64,000 nucleotides of DNA from M55B112 sp040903745 (GCA_040903745.1 JBBDUV010000093.1:1-64000), one strand, 5' to 3'. Positions 17,471-26,667 are shown, counted from the first letter of the stretch. Numbers and translations are program-made. The notes: generated by a model from the letters alone, not told the origin.

Positions 17471-19027
17471 TCAAAAATTGGGTAGTCCCTCCTTCCATGC
17501 AGTAAAAAGAGATTCCAATTCTTTAGCTTTCTCCTGGTTGTCTCCGGCCAGATTCATGGTTTCGGTCGGGTCCTTTTCAAGATTATACAGTTCCCAGGGG
17601 GATTCAAGTCCTTGCCTCACAAGCTTCCAGGAATCGTGATACACAGCCTGTCCACGTCTCCATTCATAGAATATCGGGTTCTCCCTCCTTGGGTTTTCAC
17701 CCTCAAATACTGGCAGAATACTCTCTCCCTGCATGGGTGTAATTTCCTGTCCGTTGAATTCGTTGGGGTATTCAGCCCCGGTAATATCAACCAACGTAGC
17801 CATAATATCGATAAAATGCCCCGAAAAATCACTGAAAGAACCTGAGTTAATCACATTGGGCCACCATGCAATAAGCGGGGTATTGGTGCCGCCTTCGTAA
17901 CTGAAATTTTTAAAGTACCTGAATGGAGTATTGCCTACATTTGCCCAGTCTTCCCCCAGAGAGGTCCACCGGGTAAGGGTTCCAATTTCACCGTAATCAT
18001 CTTCGATATTTACACTCTCGGCGGAGGCCCCATTGTCTGAAACAAACATAATGAGCGTATTGTCCAGCTTGCCTGTTTCTTCCAGTTTCTCCAGTACCCT
18101 TCCGATATTTTGGTCCATCCGGTCGATCATTGCAGCATATACCTCCATTGTTTTGGCCTCTTCCGCCTTCTCCGAATCACTTAATTCATCCCATGGGGTG
18201 AAAGTCGGGGCCGAAAGTTTATAGGATTCATCAATCAATCCCATGTCAAGTTGTTTTCTGTAACGTCTTTTTCTGATCACTTCATACCCCTCATCGTATT
18301 TGCCTTTATACTTGGCAATATCATCGGGCCACGCCATTAATGGATCATGAGGAGCGGTATAGGACAGATACAGAAAAAAGGGATTTTCATCATCTTTATA
18401 CGCTTCCATCCATTTTACCGCGTAATGGGTAAAATAATCGGTCGTGTAAAAGTCTTCTGCTTCGGGTGTGTAGGGAATGTAGGTTACACTGTCGATACAC
18501 CAGGCACGGTCCCTTTTATTTCCAGGACTTCCTTTTCTTGCCGGCATTCCTTCACCCGGACGCTGTTCGCCTGGATTAAAAAAATTACAGCAGCCATCCC
18601 TCAAACCGTAATAGTGGTCGAATCCTCTGAAAATGGGGTTCTCAGGCCCATGGTGTTTACCTGACCACAAGGTACGATAGCCAGTTGTTCGTAGCACCTC
18701 ACCAAGTGTAACGGCATTGGTAATGGGTTGGGTATGCGTCTCATGATTATTGCTTTGCTGTGCATAAACGCCGGTAAGCAAGCAAGCCCGCGATGGAAAA
18801 CACTTTGAAGTATTATGAAAATTGGTAAACCGAATACCTTCTTCCGCCAGCTTGTCGAGATTCGGAGTTTGAATTTCACTGCCATAACAACCTATTTCCG
18901 ACCAGCCCAAATCGTCGGAGCTGATGAGAATAATATTTGGCAACCCGGAGGAGGGTTGCGTTTGGTTGCATGAAATAAATAGCGATAGAAAAATTACAAA
19001 GGATAAGGTTGCGCGAAAGAATTTCAT
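17471..19027 (-). CDS. Secreted Cys-type sulfatase (S1 family) lipoprotein
   Basis: A 518-residue arylsulfatase-like enzyme. A lipoprotein signal ends at Cys20 (LFISC). Metal ligands Asp38-Asp39 (ILISSDDLGW) precede the formylglycine motif C-F-P-S-R at 76-80, so maturation requires an FGE or anaerobic sulfatase-maturing enzyme not seen here. SDNGA and the C-terminal domain ending in WELYNLEKDPTE are typical of polysaccharide sulfatases of Bacteroidota. It would desulfate glycans in the periplasm or at the cell surface. It is convergent with the phosphonate operon and has its own promoter-like sequence, so it is probably an independent unit. Specificity not determinable. Confidence 0.9.
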   Translation of the reverse strand: MKFFRATLSFVIFLSLFISCNQTQPSSGLPNIILISSDDLGWSEIGCYGSEIQTPNLDKLAEEGIRFTNFHNTSKCFPSRACLLTGVYAQQSNNHETHTQPITNAVTLGEVLRTTGYRTLWSGKHHGPENPIFRGFDHYYGLRDGCCNFFNPGEQRPGEGMPARKGSPGNKRDRAWCIDSVTYIPYTPEAEDFYTTDYFTHYAVKWMEAYKDDENPFFLYLSYTAPHDPLMAWPDDIAKYKGKYDEGYEVIRKRRYRKQLDMGLIDESYKLSAPTFTPWDELSDSEKAEEAKTMEVYAAMIDRMDQNIGRVLEKLEETGKLDNTLIMFVSDNGASAESVNIEDDYGEIGTLTRWTSLGEDWANVGNTPFRYFKNFSYEGGTNTPLIAWWPNVINSGSFSDFSGHFIDIMATLVDITGAEYPNEFNGQEITPMQGESILPVFEGENPRRENPIFYEWRRGQAVYHDSWKLVRQGLESPWELYNLEKDPTETMNLAGDNQEKAKELESLFTAWKEGLPNF

Positions 19028-19052
19028 TTTCTTATTTTTTGATGTTAAACTT

Positions 19053-19082
19053 CAAAATTAAAAAAAATCTCATACTTGGCAA
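19053..19082 (-). promoter_or_regulatory. Candidate promoter of the sulfatase gene (TTG-N19-TAnnTTTG)
   Basis: On the minus strand a TTG at 19080-19082 is followed after 19 nt by TAATTTTG (19053-19060), matching the Bacteroidota -33/-7 pattern. The sulfatase start codon lies 25 nt further on. Confidence 0.5.
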
Positions 19083-19203
19083 CTGAAGTTTCCTGGTTGA
19101 TAAATTCTTGATAATAAGACAGATATAAACACAAAATGTTTCGTTACTAAGTCCAAAAAGCTACATTTGAGTTAGTTACAATATCAGATCGTCGGTTGAG
19201 GTT

Positions 19204-19437
19204 TTATAAAGATTCCAACCTGTCTGCCTGGTAGGTTTTACAAGCTTCTACATAAGCTTCAATATTCTCCCAGGGAACTTCAGGTTCAAGCATGTGGGTA
19301 GGGCAACAGAACAGGCCGCCCTTTTTTCCTGTAATAGAAAGATTTCGTGTTACTTCTGCTTGCTCAGGAATCATGTCCGGGTTCTCAAAATTCCAGGAAA
19401 ACCCCGGATCTACAATTTGCCGGTCAGTAGCAGCGGG
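19204..19437 (-). pseudogene. C-terminal remnant of a uroporphyrinogen-decarboxylase-family gene
   Basis: The minus strand reads through 77 codons containing GKKGGLFCCPTHMLEPEVPW and ENIEAYVEACKTY before a stop. This is the pattern of the C-terminus of UroD/MtaA-like methyltransferase proteins. Reading upstream, an in-frame TAG (19438-19440) ends the frame and no start or barrel core is present. It is distinct from the intact heme-pathway hemE at 54-55 kb. The remaining sequence to 19702 is AT-rich and shows nothing further. Confidence 0.55.
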
Positions 19438-19702
19438 CTAAAATAAGGTTTGTAAAGGTTCATTGTAAACGGTGGGAACCTACAAAACAAACTGCAGTTT
19501 CGTCTTCAACATAATTAATTAATATTCAATGATAAGGGATTCATCTAGATAAAGAAGTTAAAATAACATTACGTTACATTCCGTAAAACTAAGATATTTT
19601 GTTTATCGGGTAATTAAATAATTTCCCAAATTCTTTTGAATATGTATCAACCGTCATTCAATTAGCGACAGTAAAGCAGGCTGAAACAATAACCCACAAG
19701 CA

Positions 19703-21217
19703 TCAAAATTGAAAATAGATAAACGGCTGGAGGTCGGCCGACCATGACTGATAGATCACAAATACCACGACGACGGCGATAAGCACTTTGGCCCAGATGG
19801 GGGTTGCAATATACCAGTTGAGCAGGGCAAGTTTCCACCTGTTCGACACCCAGTGGGTAAAGTAACCGAGGGCCATTACCAGGAAGACCCATTTATATGC
19901 TACCAGCACCTCGGGGATGACCGAAGCATTGAAGGAGTGTGCGATCTGGCGCATCAGCTCATTGGCATGCTCCATGGAGTCTGACCGGAACCAGATGCGG
20001 GTAAAGGTGATAAACTGAAAGGTGATAAAAATCTTCCATATCCTGGCGGCCCAATGCTTGCTGTGTTCGTAAGGACTGATCTTTTTCCACTGCTTGTAGA
20101 CCACGATTCCCAATCCGTTGATCCCTCCCCAGATCAGAAACTGCCAGCTCGCCCCGTGCCATAAACCGCCCAAAAGCATGGTAAGCATCAGGTTCACATC
20201 GGTCATGATCCGCCCCCTGCGGTTCCCCCCGAGCGGAATGTAGAGATAATCCTTCAGCCAGGAGGAGAGCGAGATGTGCCAGCGTTTCCAGAAATTCCCC
20301 ACATTGGTGGCCTTGTAGGGGGAGTTAAAATTGCGCGGCAAACGGAACCCCAGCAGCAGTGCGACACCGATCGCAATATCGGTATACCCGGAGAAATCGA
20401 CATACACCTGCAGGGAGTAGCCATACAGCGCCATCAGATTCTCGAAGCCAGAAAAGCCCGCCGGATTAGCAAAGATGCGGTCGATGAAGTTCACCGCGAT
20501 ATAATCACCAATAAATATTTTTTTAAACAACCCCTTCATAATCAAAAAGATGGAAAAGCCAAATTCCTCCTTCGACAGGCTGTATCTTTTATATATCTGC
20601 GGCACAAACTCCGAGGCACGGACAATCGGCCCGGCTACCAGCTGCGGAAAAAAGGAGACATAGAAGCCGAAATCCATAATATTCTTCACCGGGTTCACCT
20701 TCCTCCTGTAAAGATCGATGGTATATGACATCACCTGGAAGGTATAGAAGGAGATACCAACAGGAAGCAGGATCACCGCCGTATCGAATTTCAGTCCCGT
20801 GAGGTTATTCGTCCAGAGGGCAAAGTGGTTCACCACCTCAATCTCGGTATTGAAGATGCTGTTCACCGTATCGACAAACAGGTAGGCATACTTGAAATAG
20901 GAGAGCAGGAAAAGGTTCACAACGACACTCAGAAATACGGCAAATTTACGGGATGATCGCTTTTCAGAAGTATGGATCCAGTTGCCGAGGTAGAAGTTGG
21001 TGAACGTAGAGAAGACAAGGATCAGGAAAAAGAGTCCCGAAGTTTTATAGTAAAAGAAGAGACTGATCAGAAAGAGAAAAGCGTTCCTAAGGGCCCGGTC
21101 CTTGTATATGATTGAAAATGCCAGCAGCACCACCCCGTAGAATACCCAAAAATAGAGCTGGGTAAAGATCAGGGGCTTCTCCGGGTTGAAGAAGAATATC
21201 TCACTTAGCCAGGGCAT
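19703..21217 (-). CDS. MBOAT family O-acyltransferase (AlgI/DltB-like)
   Basis: Polytopic inner-membrane enzyme of 504 residues that moves acyl groups across the membrane for O-acylation of extracellular polymers. Diagnostic segments are WKRWHISLSSWLKDYLYIPL, GGNRRG and the catalytic His in LLGGLWHGASW, in the AlgI order. About ten to twelve membrane segments are visible. A secreted SGNH hydrolase-like partner is encoded on the same strand about 0.9 kb upstream, with a gamma-carbonic-anhydrase-like gene between them, matching MBOAT/SGNH two-component acetylation systems. The acceptor may be a surface glycan; a link to the nearby phosphonate operon is only positional. Confidence 0.92.
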   Translation of the reverse strand: MPWLSEIFFFNPEKPLIFTQLYFWVFYGVVLLAFSIIYKDRALRNAFLFLISLFFYYKTSGLFFLILVFSTFTNFYLGNWIHTSEKRSSRKFAVFLSVVVNLFLLSYFKYAYLFVDTVNSIFNTEIEVVNHFALWTNNLTGLKFDTAVILLPVGISFYTFQVMSYTIDLYRRKVNPVKNIMDFGFYVSFFPQLVAGPIVRASEFVPQIYKRYSLSKEEFGFSIFLIMKGLFKKIFIGDYIAVNFIDRIFANPAGFSGFENLMALYGYSLQVYVDFSGYTDIAIGVALLLGFRLPRNFNSPYKATNVGNFWKRWHISLSSWLKDYLYIPLGGNRRGRIMTDVNLMLTMLLGGLWHGASWQFLIWGGINGLGIVVYKQWKKISPYEHSKHWAARIWKIFITFQFITFTRIWFRSDSMEHANELMRQIAHSFNASVIPEVLVAYKWVFLVMALGYFTHWVSNRWKLALLNWYIATPIWAKVLIAVVVVFVIYQSWSADLQPFIYFQF

Positions 21218-21431
21218 GGGGTAAAGATAGAATGAAATTCCTAACGTAACCTATCTACTTCAAAAAAAGATGAGGCCTGAACCGGCTATCAGGGCAGTAG
21301 ACTGAGCCCGGCAGGGAAAATGACGGCACGTTGTTGCCGAAAATATGCTAAATCATATCCTTCCCTACAGAACGGTGAAGCGCTTTGAATAGCAACTCTG
21401 TCAATAAAGCCGAAGTGACTGGATCATAAAG

Positions 21432-21947
21432 TTACTCCTTGTACCAGCTGGCATAGTGCAGATAGCTTTCCGCGATCCCCTCGATCATCTCTTTGGTCTG
21501 CTGTGGGTCGACCTTCTTGAGGAATTTCGCGGGAACGCCGCCGTAGATGCTGCCCGGCTCTACAACCGTATGCTGCAGCACCACCGATCCGGCAGCGATG
21601 ATGGCGTTCTCACCAATATCGGCGTAATCGAGCAGGATCGAGCCGATGCCGATCAGGCTGTTCCTCCTGATACGTGCACCGTGTACGACCACGTTATGAC
21701 CGATAGAGACATTGTCTTCGATCTCCACGCCCGATTTCTCGTACAGCGTATGCAGCGTACTACCATCCTGGATATTCACCCTGTTCCCGATCCGTATCGG
21801 ATTCACATCGCCCCGCAGCACCGTATTGAACCAGATGGAGCAGTCATCGCCAATCTCCACATCACCAATGATCGTAGCATTTTCCGCCAGGTAACAGTTT
21901 TTCCCGATCCTGGGTGTAAATCCCCTGACTGATTTAATAAGTGCCAT
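21432..21947 (-). CDS. Gamma-carbonic-anhydrase-like hexapeptide protein
   Basis: A 171-residue left-handed beta-helix protein with repeated hexapeptides (IGDVEIGDDCSIWFNTVLRG, IGNRVNIQDGSTLH) and the three zinc-ligand histidine contexts HTLYE, IGHNVVVHGARI. This is the YrdA/PaaY/CaiE group related to Cam-type carbonic anhydrase. Activity is often not detectable in this group, so carbonate metabolism is unproven. It lies between MBOAT and SGNH genes on the same strand, with about 200-nt gaps, so co-transcription is uncertain. Confidence 0.88.
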   Translation of the reverse strand: MALIKSVRGFTPRIGKNCYLAENATIIGDVEIGDDCSIWFNTVLRGDVNPIRIGNRVNIQDGSTLHTLYEKSGVEIEDNVSIGHNVVVHGARIRRNSLIGIGSILLDYADIGENAIIAAGSVVLQHTVVEPGSIYGGVPAKFLKKVDPQQTKEMIEGIAESYLHYASWYKE

Positions 21948-22097
21948 AGCTGTTCAGATTTGTCTTCTGCAAAAATAGGCAAAATATGCTGAACGCATTT
22001 TTGGCGGGCATGAGTATTGCACGGAAAGAGTTTGCTGAGCGCCCGGTAGAAGGGCTTTGACCTCTCTATAAAAAAATCGCTTTCTATTTAGAGTGTG

Positions 22098-22120
22098 TCC
22101 ATAAAGTCGGACTTTATGGA
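22098..22120. repeat. 23-bp perfect inverted repeat (11-bp arms, 1-nt centre)
   Basis: The left arm TCCATAAAGTC is followed by one G and its exact reverse complement. It lies 10 nt downstream of the SGNH gene stop. There is no T-run, and the flanking GAGTGTG resembles an insertion-sequence end, so it may be a terminator hairpin, an operator or an element remnant. Confidence 0.7.
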
Positions 22121-22130
22121 CTGGCACTAT

Positions 22131-23630
22131 TTACTGTCCGGCCCTGTACTTCTCATACTCCAGCATCACAGCATCGAAGAACATCCCGGCCATGAGGTTG
22201 GCACCCCGGGGGGTGAAATGAATGTAGTCGGGTATGGCCAGTGGTGGATCGGCCAACACGAAATTCTGCATGGAGTTCTCTCCTCCCATCGCTCCGTACA
22301 TATCCCAGAAGGCACAATCCGACTCCAGTGCTGCCTCCCGCAGGGCATCGCGCACCGGTTCGAGAGACTCCCAGGTCACGAAACGACCGTTCTCTTTTCT
22401 CGACATATCGGCCGGACCAATCACCACGATGGCGGCATCCGGACAAAGTCGCTTCATGAACTTCAGCTCACGCTTAAAAAATCGCTTGTATGATGAAGGA
22501 TATTCGATGTAGGGCACCACATTGCCGCCGAACTGCATAACGATCATCCCCGGATTAAGGGCCGTAAACATTGTATACATCAGCTCCCAGTCGAACCTGC
22601 TGAACTCCAGTCCGGAGCTCCCCCGCATCGCAATATTGTCGACCTGTACCCCGGCATCCGGATCAAAACCGATCCCGTAAATCCTTCCCCCCGCTTTCAG
22701 TCCAAACTCCAGTTTCACTTTCCCGGGAGCAAAACCCGGCCACCATTTGAGCTCCTGGTAACCATCCCGGATATTCCTCACCGTATCGGTGATTGTATCA
22801 TTGAAATGCACAACCACCATCCCGCTATCGGCATACGAATGAATATACAGCCTCAGTGCACTGAATTGCGATGCCCTTTTTCCAGCCTTGAAGGCAAACT
22901 CCAATGAGGGCAGACTTCCCTCCCATGCCGGCGGCACTGCCGTAAAGCAGGCCATCATGCCGTAATTGTTATGACCGAGGGTGGAATCGCGTCTCCCGAA
23001 TCCGGTGTACCTGGTCCAGTCGCCCGAATAATTCTCCCTGAACACAGGATTCCCGGAATAGAGCGGTATGGCAGGGACCATTCCACAACCTGATCCTCCA
23101 AACACCTTCTGGAGCCTATACCTCAACAGGGCGGTCATCCTGTCATTCTCGATCTGTGAATCCCCGTAATGAAGGATCCTGACCAGTTCTCCCTTCTCCC
23201 CTGCCTGCTCTGCTAATCTGAAAAAACGGACCAAATTACCGATTGCACGATCGGTAGCCTCGAGCGGATAGACCCTTCCGCGGATTCTGACAATACGCTC
23301 TCTGACCAACGAATCGTTGTTGACGGTCCTGCCCGGTTCCGCGGTAAGATATGTTGTGGAGTCGGAGTATGTTGTGGAGTTGGAATTTACAGAAGGGATT
23401 TCTGAGTCCGACATATCCCATTCCGGATCATCCATCAGAATTGCGCTTTTTATTAAGCTATCGGTATAATGAGAAATAGTACTATCGGAAGCAAACAGAT
23501 CGGTTGATGTGATGAACCGCAGTTTCATTTCCCTGCCCAGACTGACCCCTTCATCCGGAAAAACAAAAGAGAGTCCGAGCAGCAGTCCGCATACCAGCAA
23601 AAAAAATATGAAAATTCTGAACGGTTTCAT
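22131..23630 (-). CDS. Membrane-anchored SGNH/GDSL hydrolase-like protein
   Basis: A 499-residue protein with one N-terminal helix (residues about 5-25) that anchors it facing the periplasm. The SGNH block I is LVRILHYGDSQIEND with nucleophile Ser; a block III-like FGGNVVPYI and the catalytic Asp/His context PDYIHFTPRGANLMAG near the C-terminus are present. A low-complexity Ser/Thr/Asp linker occupies about residues 55-100. Such proteins act as the extracytoplasmic transfer partner (AlgJ/AlgX or PatB-like) of MBOAT acyltransferases, one of which is encoded downstream. Esterase activity on glycan acetyl groups is the alternative. Confidence 0.82.
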   Translation of the reverse strand: MKPFRIFIFFLLVCGLLLGLSFVFPDEGVSLGREMKLRFITSTDLFASDSTISHYTDSLIKSAILMDDPEWDMSDSEIPSVNSNSTTYSDSTTYLTAEPGRTVNNDSLVRERIVRIRGRVYPLEATDRAIGNLVRFFRLAEQAGEKGELVRILHYGDSQIENDRMTALLRYRLQKVFGGSGCGMVPAIPLYSGNPVFRENYSGDWTRYTGFGRRDSTLGHNNYGMMACFTAVPPAWEGSLPSLEFAFKAGKRASQFSALRLYIHSYADSGMVVVHFNDTITDTVRNIRDGYQELKWWPGFAPGKVKLEFGLKAGGRIYGIGFDPDAGVQVDNIAMRGSSGLEFSRFDWELMYTMFTALNPGMIVMQFGGNVVPYIEYPSSYKRFFKRELKFMKRLCPDAAIVVIGPADMSRKENGRFVTWESLEPVRDALREAALESDCAFWDMYGAMGGENSMQNFVLADPPLAIPDYIHFTPRGANLMAGMFFDAVMLEYEKYRAGQ

Positions 23631-23793
23631 AATCCACTTAAACCGTAGTATTCGTTATATCAGCTAAACATAAGCAAATTTGTCGGAAAATGCACAGTTC
23701 ATTGTCAATTCAAGAGAATGGTTCGTGCTCAAAACTCCATGATCCTCTGTAAACAAAATGCAAAGTAATCGTCGTAAGAAGAACGTGTCATAC

Positions 23794-24012
23794 TCAAATC
23801 TTCCTTATCCTGATCTTCTGTCCGGGCTGTATCCGGTGACTGTTGGAGAGGTTGTTCCAGCGCGAAATATCGGTATCGGTCACCCCTGAAAACTTTTTCG
23901 CTATATCCCAGAGGGTATCCCCGTGCTGCATGGTATAGGTGATAAACTGCCCTTCACTGCTCCTGCGGGCGCTGAAACGTTCAGCAAAATAACCAATAAT
24001 ACCGGTAAAAGA
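23794..24012 (-). pseudogene. LysM-domain remnant of a lytic transglycosylase-like gene
   Basis: The minus strand encodes about 72 codons ending at 23794 with a clear LysM motif: YTMQHGDTLWDIAKKF, then DISRWNNLSNSHRIQPGQ. An in-frame TAG at 24013-24015 closes the frame upstream and no start codon or catalytic domain is found. In many Bacteroidales a LysM-bearing murein transglycosylase gene follows parA-parB-DUF5683 (recalled synteny), so this is likely the 3' end of that gene after a deletion. It contains no other feature. Confidence 0.6.
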
Positions 24013-24038
24013 CTACTCCTCCTCCTCATTCTTCCCTT

Positions 24039-24782
24039 TTAGAACGTTAATTTGCAAGTTATTCCGTAATTGCTGGCAGGCGCACCAACAGGCATATACA
24101 ACGGCTCCATCGACGGCTCCACCCTGATGGTGAGATCGGGATTCACATCCCAGTGGAACAGGTGGGCATCTACATAGGCGTCGAGCACCTGAAGGGCATA
24201 GGCGGCGGCGAGGGTGATGTAGCTCAGCTCCAGCTGCCGGCGCCATAACCGCAGGTAGCGTTCGTTGAAATCAGTCGGATCATCGGTATAGTTGGCGCTC
24301 GACTGCCTGTAACCCTGGGTGTTGTAATAGATCCAGTACCCCACCCCGCCGAGGGCACCATATACAAACGGAATCTTGAAATATTTCTTGTTGTAGGCCT
24401 GACCCAGCCCGGGAAGAATCAACGCATAGGTCATCGCTTTGGTCGGTGAATGTTCAATATCCTCCCTGTTGATCCCTTCTTCCTTCGTTTTCCCGGCCGA
24501 CATCCTCATTGAATCGTCCGCTGCATAGATCCCGGGCTCAGAAGGTCTGTCCGACGAAGGCACGGTATCCCTTCCCGCTTCCTGCTGCAGGGTACTTCGG
24601 CCCTGTGGCGTATTTCGTTCGACCGGCCTGTCCAGGTCAAACGACCTGAGGTCAGTCACTGTATCGTTCTGCGGTTCCTCTCCCTGTCCCCACAAGGAAA
24701 CTCCTAAAAAAGCAAACAGGAGAATCATTCTCACAATCCTCCTGATTCCTTTTCCGCTGATATCGGAAACAGTGTTGGTCAT
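24039..24782 (-). CDS. DUF5683 membrane protein
   Basis: A 247-residue Bacteroidota protein of unknown function. A signal or first helix (about residues 15-32) is followed by a low-complexity charged stretch, then the conserved core ALILPGLGQAYNKKYFKIPF, two or three membrane helices and a C-terminal beta-like tail. The start overlaps the parB stop by 4 nt (ATGA), so it is the third gene of a parA-parB-DUF5683 operon, an arrangement common in the phylum. Confidence 0.88.
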   Translation of the reverse strand: MTNTVSDISGKGIRRIVRMILLFAFLGVSLWGQGEEPQNDTVTDLRSFDLDRPVERNTPQGRSTLQQEAGRDTVPSSDRPSEPGIYAADDSMRMSAGKTKEEGINREDIEHSPTKAMTYALILPGLGQAYNKKYFKIPFVYGALGGVGYWIYYNTQGYRQSSANYTDDPTDFNERYLRLWRRQLELSYITLAAAYALQVLDAYVDAHLFHWDVNPDLTIRVEPSMEPLYMPVGAPASNYGITCKLTF

Positions 24783-25660
24783 GTACCTGGTTTATCAAGT
24801 ATGCTTACGATCCTCTGAAGATCTTCGTCTGACTTGAATGGTATAACGATTTTGCCTGCCCCTTTATTACTTCTTTTGAAATCGATGGTGGCCCCGAAGA
24901 AGTGTGACAGGTGATCGCGCAGGTTTTCATATTCGTCGGGTTCGTCTGCTGAAGGCTTCTCTTCACCGGAAGATTGTTGCTTCAGCTTTTTCACCAGTGC
25001 CTCTACCTGACGCACAGACAGCTCCTGTTCAACGGTCCGCTTAAATGCTTCGAGCTGCACCTCATCATCCTCCACACCGAGCAGCGCACGTGCCTGTCCC
25101 ATGGAGAGCTTTTTCTCCCTGATCCCGGCCTGGATATCGGCAGGAAGCTTGAGCAGGCGCAGGTAATTGGTTACCGTGGCACGCTTCTTACCCACCCTTT
25201 CACCCAGGGTCTCCTGCGTAAGCTTTACCTCCTCCATCAACCGCTGGTAGGAGATCGCCACCTCGATGGCATCCAGGTCCTCACGCTGGATGTTCTCCAC
25301 CAGCGCCAGCTCCAGCATGTTCTCATCTTCCGCCTCCCTGATATAGGCAGGCACCTTTTTCAGTCCGGCCTTGATCGCTGCCCGTAACCTTCTCTCACCG
25401 GTGATCAGCTGGTACCTGTTCTCCTCCACCTTCCTGACAGTCAGCGGCTGTATAATACCATGCTCCTTAATCGAACTTACAAGCTCCTCGAGGGCATCCT
25501 CATCAAAATGAGTCCTGGGCTGGAACGGGTTCGCCTCAATGCTCTTGAGCGAAATCTCATTGGCCGATGTGGCCATTTTTATCAACTCACGGGTCTCCTC
25601 TCCGCCCTGATCGATCAGGGCACCTAATCCCCTCCCTAATGCATTTTTCTGTGCTGCCAT
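24779..25660 (-). CDS. parB: Chromosome partitioning protein ParB
   Basis: CTPase/DNA-binding protein that loads on parS sites and works with ParA in chromosome segregation. The 293 residues show the N-terminal LGRGLGALI, the ParB/Srx CTP-binding domain with NPFQPRTHFDEDALEEL and the GERRLRAAIKAG box, the HTH domain (TQETLGERVGKKRATVTNYLRLLKL) and a C-terminal dimerisation domain after a charged linker. It starts 9 nt after parA. No canonical parS site was seen in the window. Confidence 0.96.
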   Translation of the reverse strand: MAAQKNALGRGLGALIDQGGEETRELIKMATSANEISLKSIEANPFQPRTHFDEDALEELVSSIKEHGIIQPLTVRKVEENRYQLITGERRLRAAIKAGLKKVPAYIREAEDENMLELALVENIQREDLDAIEVAISYQRLMEEVKLTQETLGERVGKKRATVTNYLRLLKLPADIQAGIREKKLSMGQARALLGVEDDEVQLEAFKRTVEQELSVRQVEALVKKLKQQSSGEEKPSADEPDEYENLRDHLSHFFGATIDFKRSNKGAGKIVIPFKSDEDLQRIVSILDKPGT

Positions 25661-25669
25661 TGTGTATGA

Positions 25670-26473
25670 TTATGAATCAATTACTTTATCTTTTTGTTTG
25701 AGGGCCGTCTCCTCGTTGTTCTGAAGCAACTCCCGGGCCATGTTAAGGTAGTTGACCGCCCCTTTGGAGTCGGCATCATAAAGTATCGCCGGTTTGCCAA
25801 AGCTGGGTGCCTCGCTCAGCCTGATGTTCCGCTGCACGATGGTCTCGAATACCATCTGCTGAAAATGCTTCTGGACCTCCTCCACCACCTGGTTCGAAAG
25901 CCGCAGGCGTGCATCGTACATGGTAAGCAGGAAGCCTTCTATTTCGAGCTCCTTGTTCAGTCCCTTCTGTATGATATTAATCGTGTTGAGCAGTTTGCCC
26001 AATCCCTCCAGGGCAAAGTACTCACACTGTACAGGTATAATCACTGAATCGGCCGCTGTAAGGGCGTTAACGGTGATCAGACCCAGCGACGGTGAGCAGT
26101 CGATCAGCACATAATCATATTTATCACGCACCTTTTCAACAACCTTCCTGAGCATGTATTCGCGTTCAGGCATATTGAGCATTTCGATCTCTGCCCCCAC
26201 CAGGTCGATGTGGGAAGGGATCAGATCAAAGCCCTTTATTTCGCTGTTCAGGATGATCCTGTTGGGATCCACATCATCGATAAGACACTCATAAATGCTG
26301 GTCTTTACCTTCTTGATATCGAATCCGGTCCCGGAGGTCGCGTTGGCCTGGGGATCGGCATCAATAAGGAGGATCTTCTTATCAAGTATGGCCAGACTTG
26401 CGCCAAGATTAATGGCTGTGGTGGTCTTTCCAACCCCGCCTTTCTGATTCGCCAGAGCTATAACTTTACCCAT
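25670..26473 (-). CDS. parA: Chromosome partitioning ATPase ParA (Soj)
   Basis: A deviant-Walker ParA/MinD-type ATPase of 267 residues that forms dynamic gradients on the nucleoid for ParB-parS movement. Motifs are KGGVGKTT (Walker A with signature lysine), LLIDADPQANATSG, and VLIDCSPSLGLITVNAL. Start set at the ATG at 26473 (MGKVIALANQKGG), the usual family N-terminus, rather than a TTG three codons upstream. First gene of the parA-parB-DUF5683 unit; a TAnnTTTG box lies 36-43 nt upstream. Confidence 0.96.
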   Translation of the reverse strand: MGKVIALANQKGGVGKTTTAINLGASLAILDKKILLIDADPQANATSGTGFDIKKVKTSIYECLIDDVDPNRIILNSEIKGFDLIPSHIDLVGAEIEMLNMPEREYMLRKVVEKVRDKYDYVLIDCSPSLGLITVNALTAADSVIIPVQCEYFALEGLGKLLNTINIIQKGLNKELEIEGFLLTMYDARLRLSNQVVEEVQKHFQQMVFETIVQRNIRLSEAPSFGKPAILYDADSKGAVNYLNMARELLQNNEETALKQKDKVIDS

Positions 26474-26508
26474 CTGATACAATCTTTTTTTACAATAAAA
26501 CCGGAAAA

Positions 26509-26516
26509 CAAAGTTA
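26509..26516 (-). promoter_or_regulatory. parA: Candidate -7 box (TAACTTTG) for parA
   Basis: On the minus strand TAACTTTG matches the Bacteroidota TAnnTTTG consensus upstream of the parA start. No clear -33 element is seen. Confidence 0.35.
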
Positions 26517-26639
26517 CTATTTTCAGTCTGGTTGATCTGTTTCGTGAAGTTTTATTGTAAACAATCATTTTGAACTTTATTAACAGTTTATCAACAATTC
26601 TGACTCCTGCAAAGATAATGGATTTTGCGTCAAAAAATG

Positions 26640-26647
26640 TATATTTG
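26640..26647 (+). promoter_or_regulatory. Candidate -7 box (TATATTTG) for the lipid kinase gene
   Basis: TATATTTG fits TAnnTTTG and lies 20 nt before the ATG at 26668. The nearest upstream TTTG is only 12 nt away, shorter than usual, so only the -7 element is supported. Confidence 0.4.
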
Positions 26648-26667
26648 TCAGCTTACTAAAATTGCCC

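Noticed and set aside
26530..26555. A partial parS-like sequence (TGTTTC-GTGAA) upstream of parA
   Set aside because: It lacks the central bases and the palindromic right half of the parS consensus.
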